From Roseibium alexandrii DFL-11 (GTDB taxonomy: Bacteria; Pseudomonadota; Alphaproteobacteria; Rhizobiales; Stappiaceae): a stretch of DNA of 64,000 nucleotides. Within the stretch, counting starts at the first letter, position 1. Each line of letters starts with the position of its first letter. The position numbers were made by a program, and so were the translations under genes. The notes beneath the pieces were generated by a model. It saw nothing but the letters and a program-made list of their open reading frames with translations, searched no databases and was not told the DNA's origin. The stretch covers positions 2,947,203 to 3,011,202 of the forward strand of contig NZ_CM011002.1 in the NCBI RefSeq assembly GCF_000158095.2, written 5' to 3'. Shown piece by piece: positions 26,448 to 34,075 of the stretch.

Positions 26448-27818
26448 CTACCCCATCAAGGATGGCAGCCAGGTGATGATCGACGGGAAGGCGAGCAGGC
26501 CTGCGATCGTCAGAACGTCTGCAATGAAGAACGGGATACAGCCACGGAAGACTTCCTGAACCGGGATGTCCGGGCGCACGCCCGAGACCACGAAACAGTT
26601 CAGCCCAATAGGCGGCGTGATCAAACAGAGCTCCGCCATCTTCACCACCAAAATACCGAACCAGATCGCGCATGCTTCGCCCGACATGCCAAATGTGCTG
26701 TCGGCCGCAGAAACACCTTCGCCGCCATTTAGCGCCATCACAGCCGGATAGACTACCGGCAGGGTCAGGATCAGCATCCCGATCGCATCCATGAACATGC
26801 CCAGCACGGCATAGGCCAGCAGAATGCAGATCATGATCAGCCACGGAGAGAACTCCAGGGCGACGATGAAATCCCGGAACGCTTCCGGCAAACCGGCAAA
26901 GCCCAGGAAGCGGACATAGACCAGAACGCCCCAGATCAGGGTGAAAATCATGACCGTCAGCTTGGCCGTCTCATGAAGCGCCTGACCGAGTTGCTGGAAC
27001 TTCATGCCCTTTGCAAAAGCGACCATCAGAACCACGAAAGCACCGAGTGAGCCGGCCTCTGTTGGCGTGGCCAGTCCAAAGAAGAACGAGCAGAAGATAA
27101 TCCCGATGACCGCCAAGATTGGCAGCGTTCCCGGGATGCTCTCAAACCGCTGCTTCCACGTGAACCCCTTGATGGGTGGCGCATCACCGCGCCAAGCAGA
27201 TACACCCACAATGATTGCCACATATATCAGGGCTGAGAAGACACCGGGCAAGAAGCCCGCGATCAACAGTTTGCCGACCGACTGCTCAACGAGGATCGCG
27301 TAGATGACCAGGATTGCAGATGGCGGGATCAAAGATGCCAGCGTTCCGCCTGCTGCCACAACAGCGGCGGACAGTCTTGGCGAGTATCCCTCTTTCAGCA
27401 TCTCCGGGATTGCAACGCGCGCAAAGACCGCAGCCGTCGCCACAGATGCACCGGATACGGCTGCAAAGCCTGCAGTGGAGAAGACCGTGCCGACGGCCAT
27501 GCCACCCGGCATCCAGCCAAGCCAGCGCTTGGCAGCCTCAAACAGCTGTTTCGTGAAGCCTGCGTAAAAGGCTAGGAAGCCGATCAGAATGAAGGTTGGC
27601 AAAACCGAGAGGGCATAGGTGACGGATTTGGAATGCGGGATCGTTCCCGCCATTTTGAGAGCAACAAAGAAGCCGCGCTCAAAACCCATCTTCAACGAGA
27701 AATGAAGAATAAGACCAACCAGACCAACGAAGGCAGCAGCAAAGGCCACCCGTACACCCATGATGACCAGAACCAGCAATACGCCGGTCATCAGGAGACC
27801 TACTTCAAACGGTGTCAT
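26448..27818 (-). CDS. dctM: TRAP transporter large permease (DctM)
   Basis: Main membrane subunit of a tripartite ATP-independent periplasmic transporter; it moves substrate with sodium or protons. The 456-residue protein has about 12-13 hydrophobic segments and the family pattern MPGGMAVGTVFSTAGFAAVSG and GGTLASLIPPSAILVIYAI. It is the last gene of the dctPQM group, and its ATG overlaps the dctQ stop by four bases (ATGA). With dctB and dctD upstream, a C4-dicarboxylate (malate, succinate, fumarate) or related 2-carbon-acid substrate is likely, but TRAP substrate ranges are wide. Confidence 0.92.
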   Translation of the reverse strand: MTPFEVGLLMTGVLLVLVIMGVRVAFAAAFVGLVGLILHFSLKMGFERGFFVALKMAGTIPHSKSVTYALSVLPTFILIGFLAFYAGFTKQLFEAAKRWLGWMPGGMAVGTVFSTAGFAAVSGASVATAAVFARVAIPEMLKEGYSPRLSAAVVAAGGTLASLIPPSAILVIYAILVEQSVGKLLIAGFLPGVFSALIYVAIIVGVSAWRGDAPPIKGFTWKQRFESIPGTLPILAVIGIIFCSFFFGLATPTEAGSLGAFVVLMVAFAKGMKFQQLGQALHETAKLTVMIFTLIWGVLVYVRFLGFAGLPEAFRDFIVALEFSPWLIMICILLAYAVLGMFMDAIGMLILTLPVVYPAVMALNGGEGVSAADSTFGMSGEACAIWFGILVVKMAELCLITPPIGLNCFVVSGVRPDIPVQEVFRGCIPFFIADVLTIAGLLAFPSIITWLPSLMG

Positions 27819-28459
27819 TTGGTGTCTCCTGCAACAGCGTCGTCGCCAAAGGCTTCTTCGATTTCATGTTGGGCGACCTTCTCAACGTCCTCGATTACAG
27901 GCACGGCAACTGGCTCAAGATCCGGATTGCGCACCAGGCGGGCATATCCATAGATCTGCATAAGGAGACGCAAGAACAGCAGGCTCAGCGCAACGGGAAT
28001 CACGAGCTTTGACGGCCAGGTCGGAAGCCGGATGTCCATCGTGCTGTCACCAATCGACCAGGATCGATCGAAGTGGTACAAGGAGCCCCAGATCAATAGG
28101 GCAACCGTAAAGGCGATCACGATCACGCCGATCATTTCGAAGATGTAAAGTGTTCTGCCGCGCAATTTCCCGAGCACGATTTCCATGCGGATGTGCCCGC
28201 CAACCCTTTGACAATACGCAACCCCTGCAAACGCAAAAATTGCCATGGCCTGCTCAGTAATGTCGATAAAACCCGGGATCGGCGTGTTGAAGAACAACCG
28301 GCCCAGAACCTGAGCAACAGCCAAAAACATTAGCGACAAAATGGAGAAGGCAGCGATCATGTTGAACCCGTTTTCAACGTGACCAAGCCATCCATCGAAC
28401 CGGATATACGTCGTGGGACGGTCGGATTCAGAACCGCCCGTTTGGGGAGAAGTGTTCAT
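27815..28459 (-). CDS. dctQ: TRAP transporter small permease (DctQ)
   Basis: Four-helix membrane subunit that holds the large permease and the binding protein. The 214-residue protein has four hydrophobic segments (for example AAFSILSLMFLAVAQVLGR; MIGVIVIAFTVALLIWG) and a conserved GHIRMEIV. Residues 1-35 are cytoplasmic. The start is the ATG at 28459, with AGGG upstream; eight further codons are open before it. The gene ends with an ATGA overlap into dctM, which indicates translational coupling. A stem-loop sits 20-48 bases before the start codon. Confidence 0.92.
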   Translation of the reverse strand: MNTSPQTGGSESDRPTTYIRFDGWLGHVENGFNMIAAFSILSLMFLAVAQVLGRLFFNTPIPGFIDITEQAMAIFAFAGVAYCQRVGGHIRMEIVLGKLRGRTLYIFEMIGVIVIAFTVALLIWGSLYHFDRSWSIGDSTMDIRLPTWPSKLVIPVALSLLFLRLLMQIYGYARLVRNPDLEPVAVPVIEDVEKVAQHEIEEAFGDDAVAGDTK

Positions 28460-28478
28460 AAAATCAGCCCTGTGAAAA

Positions 28479-28507
28479 GTCACTCCGGCACTGAGCGCCG
28501 GAGTGAC
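28479..28507 (-). other. Stem-loop between dctP and dctQ
   Basis: Arms GTCACTCCGG (28479-28488) and CCGGAGTGAC (28498-28507), 10-bp stem, nine-base loop. On the minus strand it is followed by TTTT. It lies just before dctQ. Such structures often stabilise the binding-protein message or partly terminate it, keeping dctQM lower than dctP. Confidence 0.55.
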
Positions 28508-28533
28508 GTCGTCAATTTTAAATACGGCTGACG

Positions 28534-29550
28534 TTATTCAGCGATGGTCTTCTTCACCATGTCGAGCAGCTCTTGAGCCGGCAAACCGTTGGCCGTTTGC
28601 TCTTCAATCCACGCCTGTTGGATCGGACCAGCTTTTTCTGCAAAGGCTGCCAACTCCGCATCGGAATACTCGATTTGCTGAACACCACGGTTCTCCAGCT
28701 CCGGCCACCACTTGTCGTAGACCTTGGCGTAGGTTGCCAGGTAGTGATCGAGTGCCGGGTCAACCGAAGAATCGAGCGCAGCCTTTAAGTCATCTGGAAG
28801 TGCTGCATAGGCGTCGGTGTTCACAACGATCGGGCAGTGGACGGTTCCCGGATTCAGGTTCTTGGTCCACCAATCTGCAACTTCGACAACCCGGAAAGAC
28901 AAATGCGCATGCGGTGCGAAGCCTGCTGCTTGAACCGTGCCGGAGTCGATCGCCTGGTAGGTTTCCGATGCGGTAACAGATGTCGGAACAGCGCCGGCTG
29001 CTTCCATCAATTTGCCAAGACCACCGAGTGCGCGAACACGCATGCCATCAAAATCGGAAACAGAAACCGGCGCATCCCCTTTACCTGCAAAGTTGTATTG
29101 CGGCATTGGAGACGGCATCAGCAACTTGGCGTTCCAGCGGCCGAGATCCTGCTGGACAGCTGGATGCTCGTAAAGCGCCTTGGAAACCTTAACTTCGGTC
29201 TCAAGGTCGGAAACACCAAGGAACGGAAGTTCCAGAACGGTCAATGTCGGGTTTTTGTCGGCGTGGTAGGATGCGCAGAACTGAGCCATCTCGAAAGCGC
29301 CGAAGGAGATACCATCGAGGTTCTCACGGGACTTGGACAGCGCGCCACCATAGTGCAGGACAATTTCAAACTTGCCGTCGGTCTTTTGAGCGACCTGCTC
29401 GGCAAGCTTCTCGACATGCTCGGTGAACGCCCGGCGCTTACCCCAAAGGGACACGTTCCAGGTGACATCGGCAGCGAAAGTTTCGGTTGCGAAAATAAGG
29501 GCAAGGGCGCCCGCGGATACCGCGGTCGCAGCTTTGAGTGACGTGAGCAT
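28534..29550 (-). CDS. dctP: TRAP transporter periplasmic substrate-binding protein (DctP)
   Basis: Captures the substrate in the periplasm for DctQM. The 338-residue precursor has a signal peptide to about residue 26 (AVSAGALALIFATETFA) and the DctP fold. Conserved features include KLLMPSPMPQYNFAGKGD, RVRALGGLGKLMEAAGA and the substrate-carboxylate Arg in the VRALGG region. Start at ATG 29550, with GGGAGG six bases upstream. A sigma-54 promoter lies at 29628-29644, so dctPQM is expected to be induced by phosphorylated DctD. The mature protein alone does not fix the substrate (malate, succinate, or a 2-oxo acid are candidates). Confidence 0.92.
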   Translation of the reverse strand: MLTSLKAATAVSAGALALIFATETFAADVTWNVSLWGKRRAFTEHVEKLAEQVAQKTDGKFEIVLHYGGALSKSRENLDGISFGAFEMAQFCASYHADKNPTLTVLELPFLGVSDLETEVKVSKALYEHPAVQQDLGRWNAKLLMPSPMPQYNFAGKGDAPVSVSDFDGMRVRALGGLGKLMEAAGAVPTSVTASETYQAIDSGTVQAAGFAPHAHLSFRVVEVADWWTKNLNPGTVHCPIVVNTDAYAALPDDLKAALDSSVDPALDHYLATYAKVYDKWWPELENRGVQQIEYSDAELAAFAEKAGPIQQAWIEEQTANGLPAQELLDMVKKTIAE

Positions 29551-29627
29551 GCAATCCTCCCAGATTATTGGCTCAATCTTTTGACCACCCGGCCAGCAAA
29601 GAGGGGCTGACCAAGTCAGAGCCTGAT

Positions 29628-29644
29628 AAGCATGACCCGTGCCA
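29628..29644 (-). promoter_or_regulatory. Sigma-54 promoter of dctPQM
   Basis: On the minus strand the sequence reads TGGCAC-GGGTC-ATGCTT, with GG and GC at the expected -24/-12 spacing (GG-N10-GC). It lies 78 bases before the dctP start, which leaves a leader of about 65-70 bases. The adjacent dctBD regulators are the expected activators of sigma-54 transcription. Confidence 0.75.
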
Positions 29645-29749
29645 GCTTCAATTGACAACCGGAATCTGGGCAAACTGGCGGCTTTTTCGTGCTCAATACA
29701 AAACTACCGCAATGCACCTAGGCGAGATCTTGCCGACGCTCATAAACTG

Positions 29750-29767
29750 TCGGCGATTTTCCGCCGA
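29750..29767. promoter_or_regulatory. Inverted repeat, possible DctD upstream activator site
   Basis: Arms TCGGCG (29750-29755) and CGCCGA (29762-29767), six bases apart. They lie about 105-135 bases upstream of the sigma-54 promoter, an ordinary distance for an enhancer site, between dctD and dctP. Without a T-run it does not look like the dctD terminator. Identity as a DctD site is inferred from position only. Confidence 0.35.
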
Positions 29768-29777
29768 TCGCCGCGTT

Positions 29778-31193
29778 TCAGGCGGTTCCCGGTTCCGGGT
29801 CGCTCGCTTGATCCCTGCTCAATCCGAGGCGTGCCATCTTCTCATTGAGCGTCCGCCGGGGCACGTTTAGCTCTCGCATGACGTCGGCAACCTTGCCGCC
29901 ATGACGCCTCAAGGCCCCTTCGATCAAAGACCGTTCGTAAGCGTCCATGAGATCCTTCAATCCGCCTGCCCCCATTGGCGGCACGTCATCGCGCCGGCCC
30001 GTGACGAGCGTTTCCAGCGGTTGCGGATTGACCTGGGCGTTCAGAACGAACCGCTCGGCCGCATTGCGCAGTTCACGAACATTCCCCGGCCATGCGTAGG
30101 TTTGCATAAACGCTTCATCAAGCGCGCTCGGCGTTGGAGCCTCCATGCCGTATTGAACTGCAAACCGGTTGAGGAATGTGTCAAACAACAAGATGCTGTC
30201 CCGGCCACGTTCCCGCAGAGGCGGAATTTCAAGTTCGATTGCATTCAACCGGAATAGAAGATCTTCCCGCAAGCGGCCGGAAGCCACCGCTTCCCGCGGA
30301 TCAACATTTGCCGCACTCACCAACCGGATATCGACGTCAACCGGCCGGTGGCCACCAATTCGGTCGACCTTCCGCTCTTGCAGCACCCGAAGCAGTTTTG
30401 CCTGGAGCGGCATCGGCATTGATACGATTTCGTCCAGAAACAAGACGCCGGCATTCGCAGCCTCGATCCGCCCGATCCGTTGGCGGTCCGCACCCGTAAA
30501 GGCTCCCGCCTCATGACCGAACAGTTCGGCCTCGACCATCGTTTCCGGCAACGCAGCCGCGTTGATCGCCATGAACGGAGCATTCTTGCGGGCGCTGAAC
30601 TCATGGAGCGCCTGAGCGATCACTTCCTTTCCCGTCCCGGTTTCACCGGTGATCAGAACCGCAGCATCTGTTTGCGCAAAATGCAGGATCTGTCGGCGTA
30701 GCACTTGCATGGCCGGGCTGTTGCCGATCAGCCGGCTTTCAAGGCTTGAACTGTCCGCGATCTGGGTCTTCAGCGCCCGGTTCTCCAGGACAAGCGCGCG
30801 GCGGTTGCAGGCCCTGCGGACCACCTCCGCGATCAGGTCCGGATCGAAAGGCTTTTCGACAAAGTCATAAGCACCGGAGCGCATCGCATCCACTGCCATT
30901 GGAACGTCGCCATGGCCAGTGATCAGGATCACCGGCAGATCACCATCCAACTCCCCAACCCTGCGCAGCAAGGTCATGCCATCATCACCATCCAGCATTA
31001 CGTCCGTGACGATACAGCCACTAAAATCCGGGCTCAGAACCGCCATGGCCTGGTCAGCCGTTGCCACCTCGATCGTCTCAAAATCGGCAAGCCGGATCCA
31101 TTGACGCAGCGCTGCACGCATGGATGGATCGTCGTCAACAATCAGAACCGGGGTGTTCACAGATTGAGATGTATTCGAGTTAAGCGTTGTCAT
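29778..31193 (-). CDS. dctD: C4-dicarboxylate response regulator DctD (NtrC-type)
   Basis: Sigma-54-dependent activator. The 471-residue protein has a receiver domain (residues 15-130; phospho-acceptor D64 in VTDVMLDGDDG), an AAA+ domain with Walker A GETGTGKE (183-190) and the sigma-54-contact loop GAFTGA (230-235), and a C-terminal Fis-type helix-turn-helix ending near residue 460. All parts needed for phosphorylation-controlled activation are present. It is translationally coupled to dctB (four-base overlap). It should activate the sigma-54 promoter before dctP. Confidence 0.93.
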   Translation of the reverse strand: MTTLNSNTSQSVNTPVLIVDDDPSMRAALRQWIRLADFETIEVATADQAMAVLSPDFSGCIVTDVMLDGDDGMTLLRRVGELDGDLPVILITGHGDVPMAVDAMRSGAYDFVEKPFDPDLIAEVVRRACNRRALVLENRALKTQIADSSSLESRLIGNSPAMQVLRRQILHFAQTDAAVLITGETGTGKEVIAQALHEFSARKNAPFMAINAAALPETMVEAELFGHEAGAFTGADRQRIGRIEAANAGVLFLDEIVSMPMPLQAKLLRVLQERKVDRIGGHRPVDVDIRLVSAANVDPREAVASGRLREDLLFRLNAIELEIPPLRERGRDSILLFDTFLNRFAVQYGMEAPTPSALDEAFMQTYAWPGNVRELRNAAERFVLNAQVNPQPLETLVTGRRDDVPPMGAGGLKDLMDAYERSLIEGALRRHGGKVADVMRELNVPRRTLNEKMARLGLSRDQASDPEPGTA

Positions 31194-32977
31194 TCAGCAA
31201 CTTCTGCTTCCAGACGGACAACAGGTGTATCCATCGTTTCTGCCGATTTGACAGCCGGCACCGTGAGTTCAAAGGCAGCCCCGCGCGGCACGTTGGCGGA
31301 GACTGCCAAGTCGCCGCCGAGATCTTCTGCAATACGCATGGAGATCGCCAGACCAAGCCCCATCCCTTCCGCACTTGTTTTGGTCGAGAAAAATGGATCG
31401 AAAATACGCTCACGAAGATTCATTGGGATCCCTGGGCCGTTATCGAGCACCCGCACGACAACCGTGTCCCCAGTCTCAACAATATCCAACCGGACTTCAC
31501 CATTGTCTTCTGCGGCGGCGGCATCTGCGCCGTTGCGCAACAGATTAACGAGAATTTGCTCGATCCGAAGCGGGGCCGTCTCAACGATCAAGGGCAGGTC
31601 TGGCATCTCGATTATCAGGGCAACACCTGTTTCTTCAAACCTGGGACGGACGATTTTCTCGGCCGCGAGAATGCTGTCGCGAAGATCGACGGTTTCTATC
31701 CGGCTTTCGCCCGGACGGGCAAATCTCTTGAGCTCCTGGGTCAGGCTCGCCATGCGCATCTGAAGGGATTCGATCTCCTGAAGGTTTTCTGCAGCCGTGT
31801 GGGTATCACCTTTTTCAAGGAACTTGCGGGTGCCAGCTACAAACATTCTGAGCGCCGCCAAGGGTTGGCTCAGCTCATGCACAACGGCGGCGGACATTTC
31901 ACCAACCGCGGCGAGACGGTTGGAGCGCGCAAGGCCCCGTTGTGCTTCCAAAAGCGCGTGTTCTACGCGGCGGCGCTCCTTGATTTCGCCAACCAACCGC
32001 TGGTTCAGTTCTTTCAGATCCGCTGATTCCTGACGGAGTGCCGCGGAGGCCCGGCGAAGTCTCTGCCCGCGCAATCCAAGCACAATCACCGCATAGAGAA
32101 GACAGAGCGTCAGGGTGATCACCCATATCGGCAGCAGGCTCTTGTGCGCTTCTGCCTGCGGGACAAGGAAATGCAGTTTCCAGCCGAGCAGATCCACATC
32201 GGTCGAGTTGTGCCGATAGGCCTGCCCGTCAATGGTCAGCTGGTTTGGCCCCGTCACCGGCGCGTCACTGATCGGAGTAAGCGGTTCATTTGCGTATTTC
32301 TGACTGCTGGCAATGGCATCTCGCGTTGCCGCTGGAAGCTCGGCCAAAGTCCGATAGCGCCACTCTGGCTGGCTGGACAGAAAAATCACACCGTCTGCAT
32401 CGGTAGCAAAGACAAGCTCTCCACCTTCCGCCCAGGCGTTTTCAAGCTGGCTGGTATCCACTTTAACGACCGCAACCCCAACCGGATCCCCTTCGACCGG
32501 CGTCGGCCGCGCCAGAAACAAGCCGGGGCGGCCGGTGGTCAAACCAATGGCAAAAAACTGCCCCTCCTCACCTCGCATCGCCGCCGTGAAGTATGGCCGG
32601 AACCCATAGTTCCGGCCGACAAGCGAAAGCGGCTTTTGCCAGTTACTGGCCGCCAGCGTCGTCCCAGCGGCGTTCATGACATAAAGAAGATCTGCACCAG
32701 AATTTTCCGCCATTTCTTCCAGAAAACGATTGGCGCTTTCCACCGGTTGGCCGAGACCAATTGCTGCCGTGGCGCGCGGATCCCGGGCAATCATGTAGGG
32801 AAGATAGCGGTATTTCTGGTATTCGCCGATGATGGTTTGCTGGTAGAGCGTCAGCCGCTCTGCAGCTATGCGGTCGACGTTATCATCATCCAGTTCCTGG
32901 AAGACGTAAGCGAGCACAGCCGCAGCGACCACCATGAAAACAGGCGGTAGCAAGAGTATGAGCCAACGGGTCGACAT
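31190..32977 (-). CDS. dctB: C4-dicarboxylate sensor histidine kinase DctB
   Basis: Membrane histidine kinase that senses periplasmic C4-dicarboxylates and phosphorylates DctD. The 595-residue protein has transmembrane helices at about residues 7-26 and 283-303 and a tandem-PAS-like periplasmic sensor between them. That sensor contains GRNYGFRPYF, a known DctB ligand-region motif. A linker coiled coil follows, then the dimerisation domain with His367 in VHELSQPLAALR, and a HATPase domain with DNGPGIP and GMGLGLAIS. Four bases overlap dctD (ATGA). No transport gene lies upstream; the universal stress gene is divergent. Confidence 0.93.
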   Translation of the reverse strand: MSTRWLILLLPPVFMVVAAAVLAYVFQELDDDNVDRIAAERLTLYQQTIIGEYQKYRYLPYMIARDPRATAAIGLGQPVESANRFLEEMAENSGADLLYVMNAAGTTLAASNWQKPLSLVGRNYGFRPYFTAAMRGEEGQFFAIGLTTGRPGLFLARPTPVEGDPVGVAVVKVDTSQLENAWAEGGELVFATDADGVIFLSSQPEWRYRTLAELPAATRDAIASSQKYANEPLTPISDAPVTGPNQLTIDGQAYRHNSTDVDLLGWKLHFLVPQAEAHKSLLPIWVITLTLCLLYAVIVLGLRGQRLRRASAALRQESADLKELNQRLVGEIKERRRVEHALLEAQRGLARSNRLAAVGEMSAAVVHELSQPLAALRMFVAGTRKFLEKGDTHTAAENLQEIESLQMRMASLTQELKRFARPGESRIETVDLRDSILAAEKIVRPRFEETGVALIIEMPDLPLIVETAPLRIEQILVNLLRNGADAAAAEDNGEVRLDIVETGDTVVVRVLDNGPGIPMNLRERIFDPFFSTKTSAEGMGLGLAISMRIAEDLGGDLAVSANVPRGAAFELTVPAVKSAETMDTPVVRLEAEVAE

Positions 32978-33035
32978 GGCTTCTTATTACCGATTTTTGT
33001 CCTGGCCGCCAGCACACGGCTATTCCAAACCTGAA

Positions 33036-33049
33036 TTGATAAGGGTCAA
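33036..33049 (+). promoter_or_regulatory. FNR/FixK-like box before the universal stress gene
   Basis: TTGAT-AAGG-GTCAA against the consensus TTGAT-N4-ATCAA: one mismatch. It lies 77 bases upstream of the usp start, at a good position for activation under low oxygen. FnrL/FixK regulate usp genes in several alphaproteobacteria. No FNR-type gene is in the window. Confidence 0.6.
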
Positions 33050-33125
33050 AGACGCCAAATTGCGAAGGCATATAGATTTTTCACAAGGCTGGGGCAAAAC
33101 TGACTGCCAGCCATAGGAGGGTATT

Positions 33126-33959
33126 ATGCCAATTAAAGATATTTTGACGGTCCTGGATTTGGCGGGCGATCAGCCGGCAGCAAAATATGCTTTGGAGTTC
33201 GGCCGGGTTCATGATGCACATGTGACTGGCCTTGCGGTTTCGTTTGAACCGGTTGTCCCGGCATTTGCCGCAGCTCCCATGCCCGTCGATTATCTTCAAG
33301 CAGCCCATGATCAAGCCATCGCAGCAGCGAAAGACGCCAAGAACCAATTCGACGAATTTGCCCGCCTTGCCGGCGTCAAAAACGAAAGCCGTTTGGCAGA
33401 GATCCTCACAGGTGGCCCGCTCGATAACGTTCTGGCGCATTGCCGGCCAACAGACCTTGTGGTGATTGGCCAGAGCAATCCAGACAAACCGGAGCCGATG
33501 CGCGAACTTCTGATCGAAACAATTCTTTTTGAAAGCGGCGTTCCGGTGCTGTTGGTGCCTTATATCGGCAGCAAGTCATTTGAACCAAAAAACGTTCTGG
33601 TTGGATGGGACGGCAGTTCGACGGCAACGCGAGCCATCCTCTCTGCGATCCCGGTGCTCGAAAAGGCAGACAAGGTCACAGTCCTGGTAATCGAGAAAAA
33701 GGCAAACTCGCAAGCTGGCCAGCCAGGTGCGGAAGTGGCCAACTACCTCGCCCGCCACAACATGAATGTGACGATCGATGTGGTGTCGAATCCACAGACC
33801 GGTGTTGCAGACACCGTCCTGAACTATGTGACGGACAACAGCAACGACCTTGTCGTGATGGGCGGTTACGGCCACAGCCGCATGCGTGAATTCCTGTTTG
33901 GCGGAGCGACGCGCGAAATTCTGGAAGCCATGACAGTGCCAGTTCTGATGGCCCACTAA
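33126..33959 (+). CDS. Universal stress protein, two-domain (UspA tandem)
   Basis: The 277-residue protein consists of two UspA-like domains (about residues 1-145 and 150-277). The second ends in VVMGGYGHSRMREFLFGGAT, close to the ATP-binding loop pattern of the family, and begins NVLVGWDGSSTATRAI. It likely acts in survival of energy limitation or low oxygen. AGGAGG precedes the ATG at 33126, a strong ribosome site, and a very strong terminator follows. It is divergent from dctB, and a near-consensus FNR/FixK box lies between them. Confidence 0.92.
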   Translation: MPIKDILTVLDLAGDQPAAKYALEFGRVHDAHVTGLAVSFEPVVPAFAAAPMPVDYLQAAHDQAIAAAKDAKNQFDEFARLAGVKNESRLAEILTGGPLDNVLAHCRPTDLVVIGQSNPDKPEPMRELLIETILFESGVPVLLVPYIGSKSFEPKNVLVGWDGSSTATRAILSAIPVLEKADKVTVLVIEKKANSQAGQPGAEVANYLARHNMNVTIDVVSNPQTGVADTVLNYVTDNSNDLVVMGGYGHSRMREFLFGGATREILEAMTVPVLMAH

Positions 33960-33981
33960 CGGCCTGTCGATATGCCGCAAT

Positions 33982-34017
33982 CCCGCACCCAACTTTTTTG
34001 GGTGCGGGTATTTTTTT
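33982..34017 (+). terminator. Strong rho-independent terminator after the usp gene
   Basis: 11-bp arms CCCGCACCCAA (33982-33992) and TTGGGTGCGGG (33998-34008), a five-base loop and TATTTTTTT after it. Confidence 0.92.
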
Positions 34018-34075
34018 GTCTTAAATCTCCGCTACTGTTCGATCTGCCTGCTGTTGACCGGGAAAGGATCCCGAC

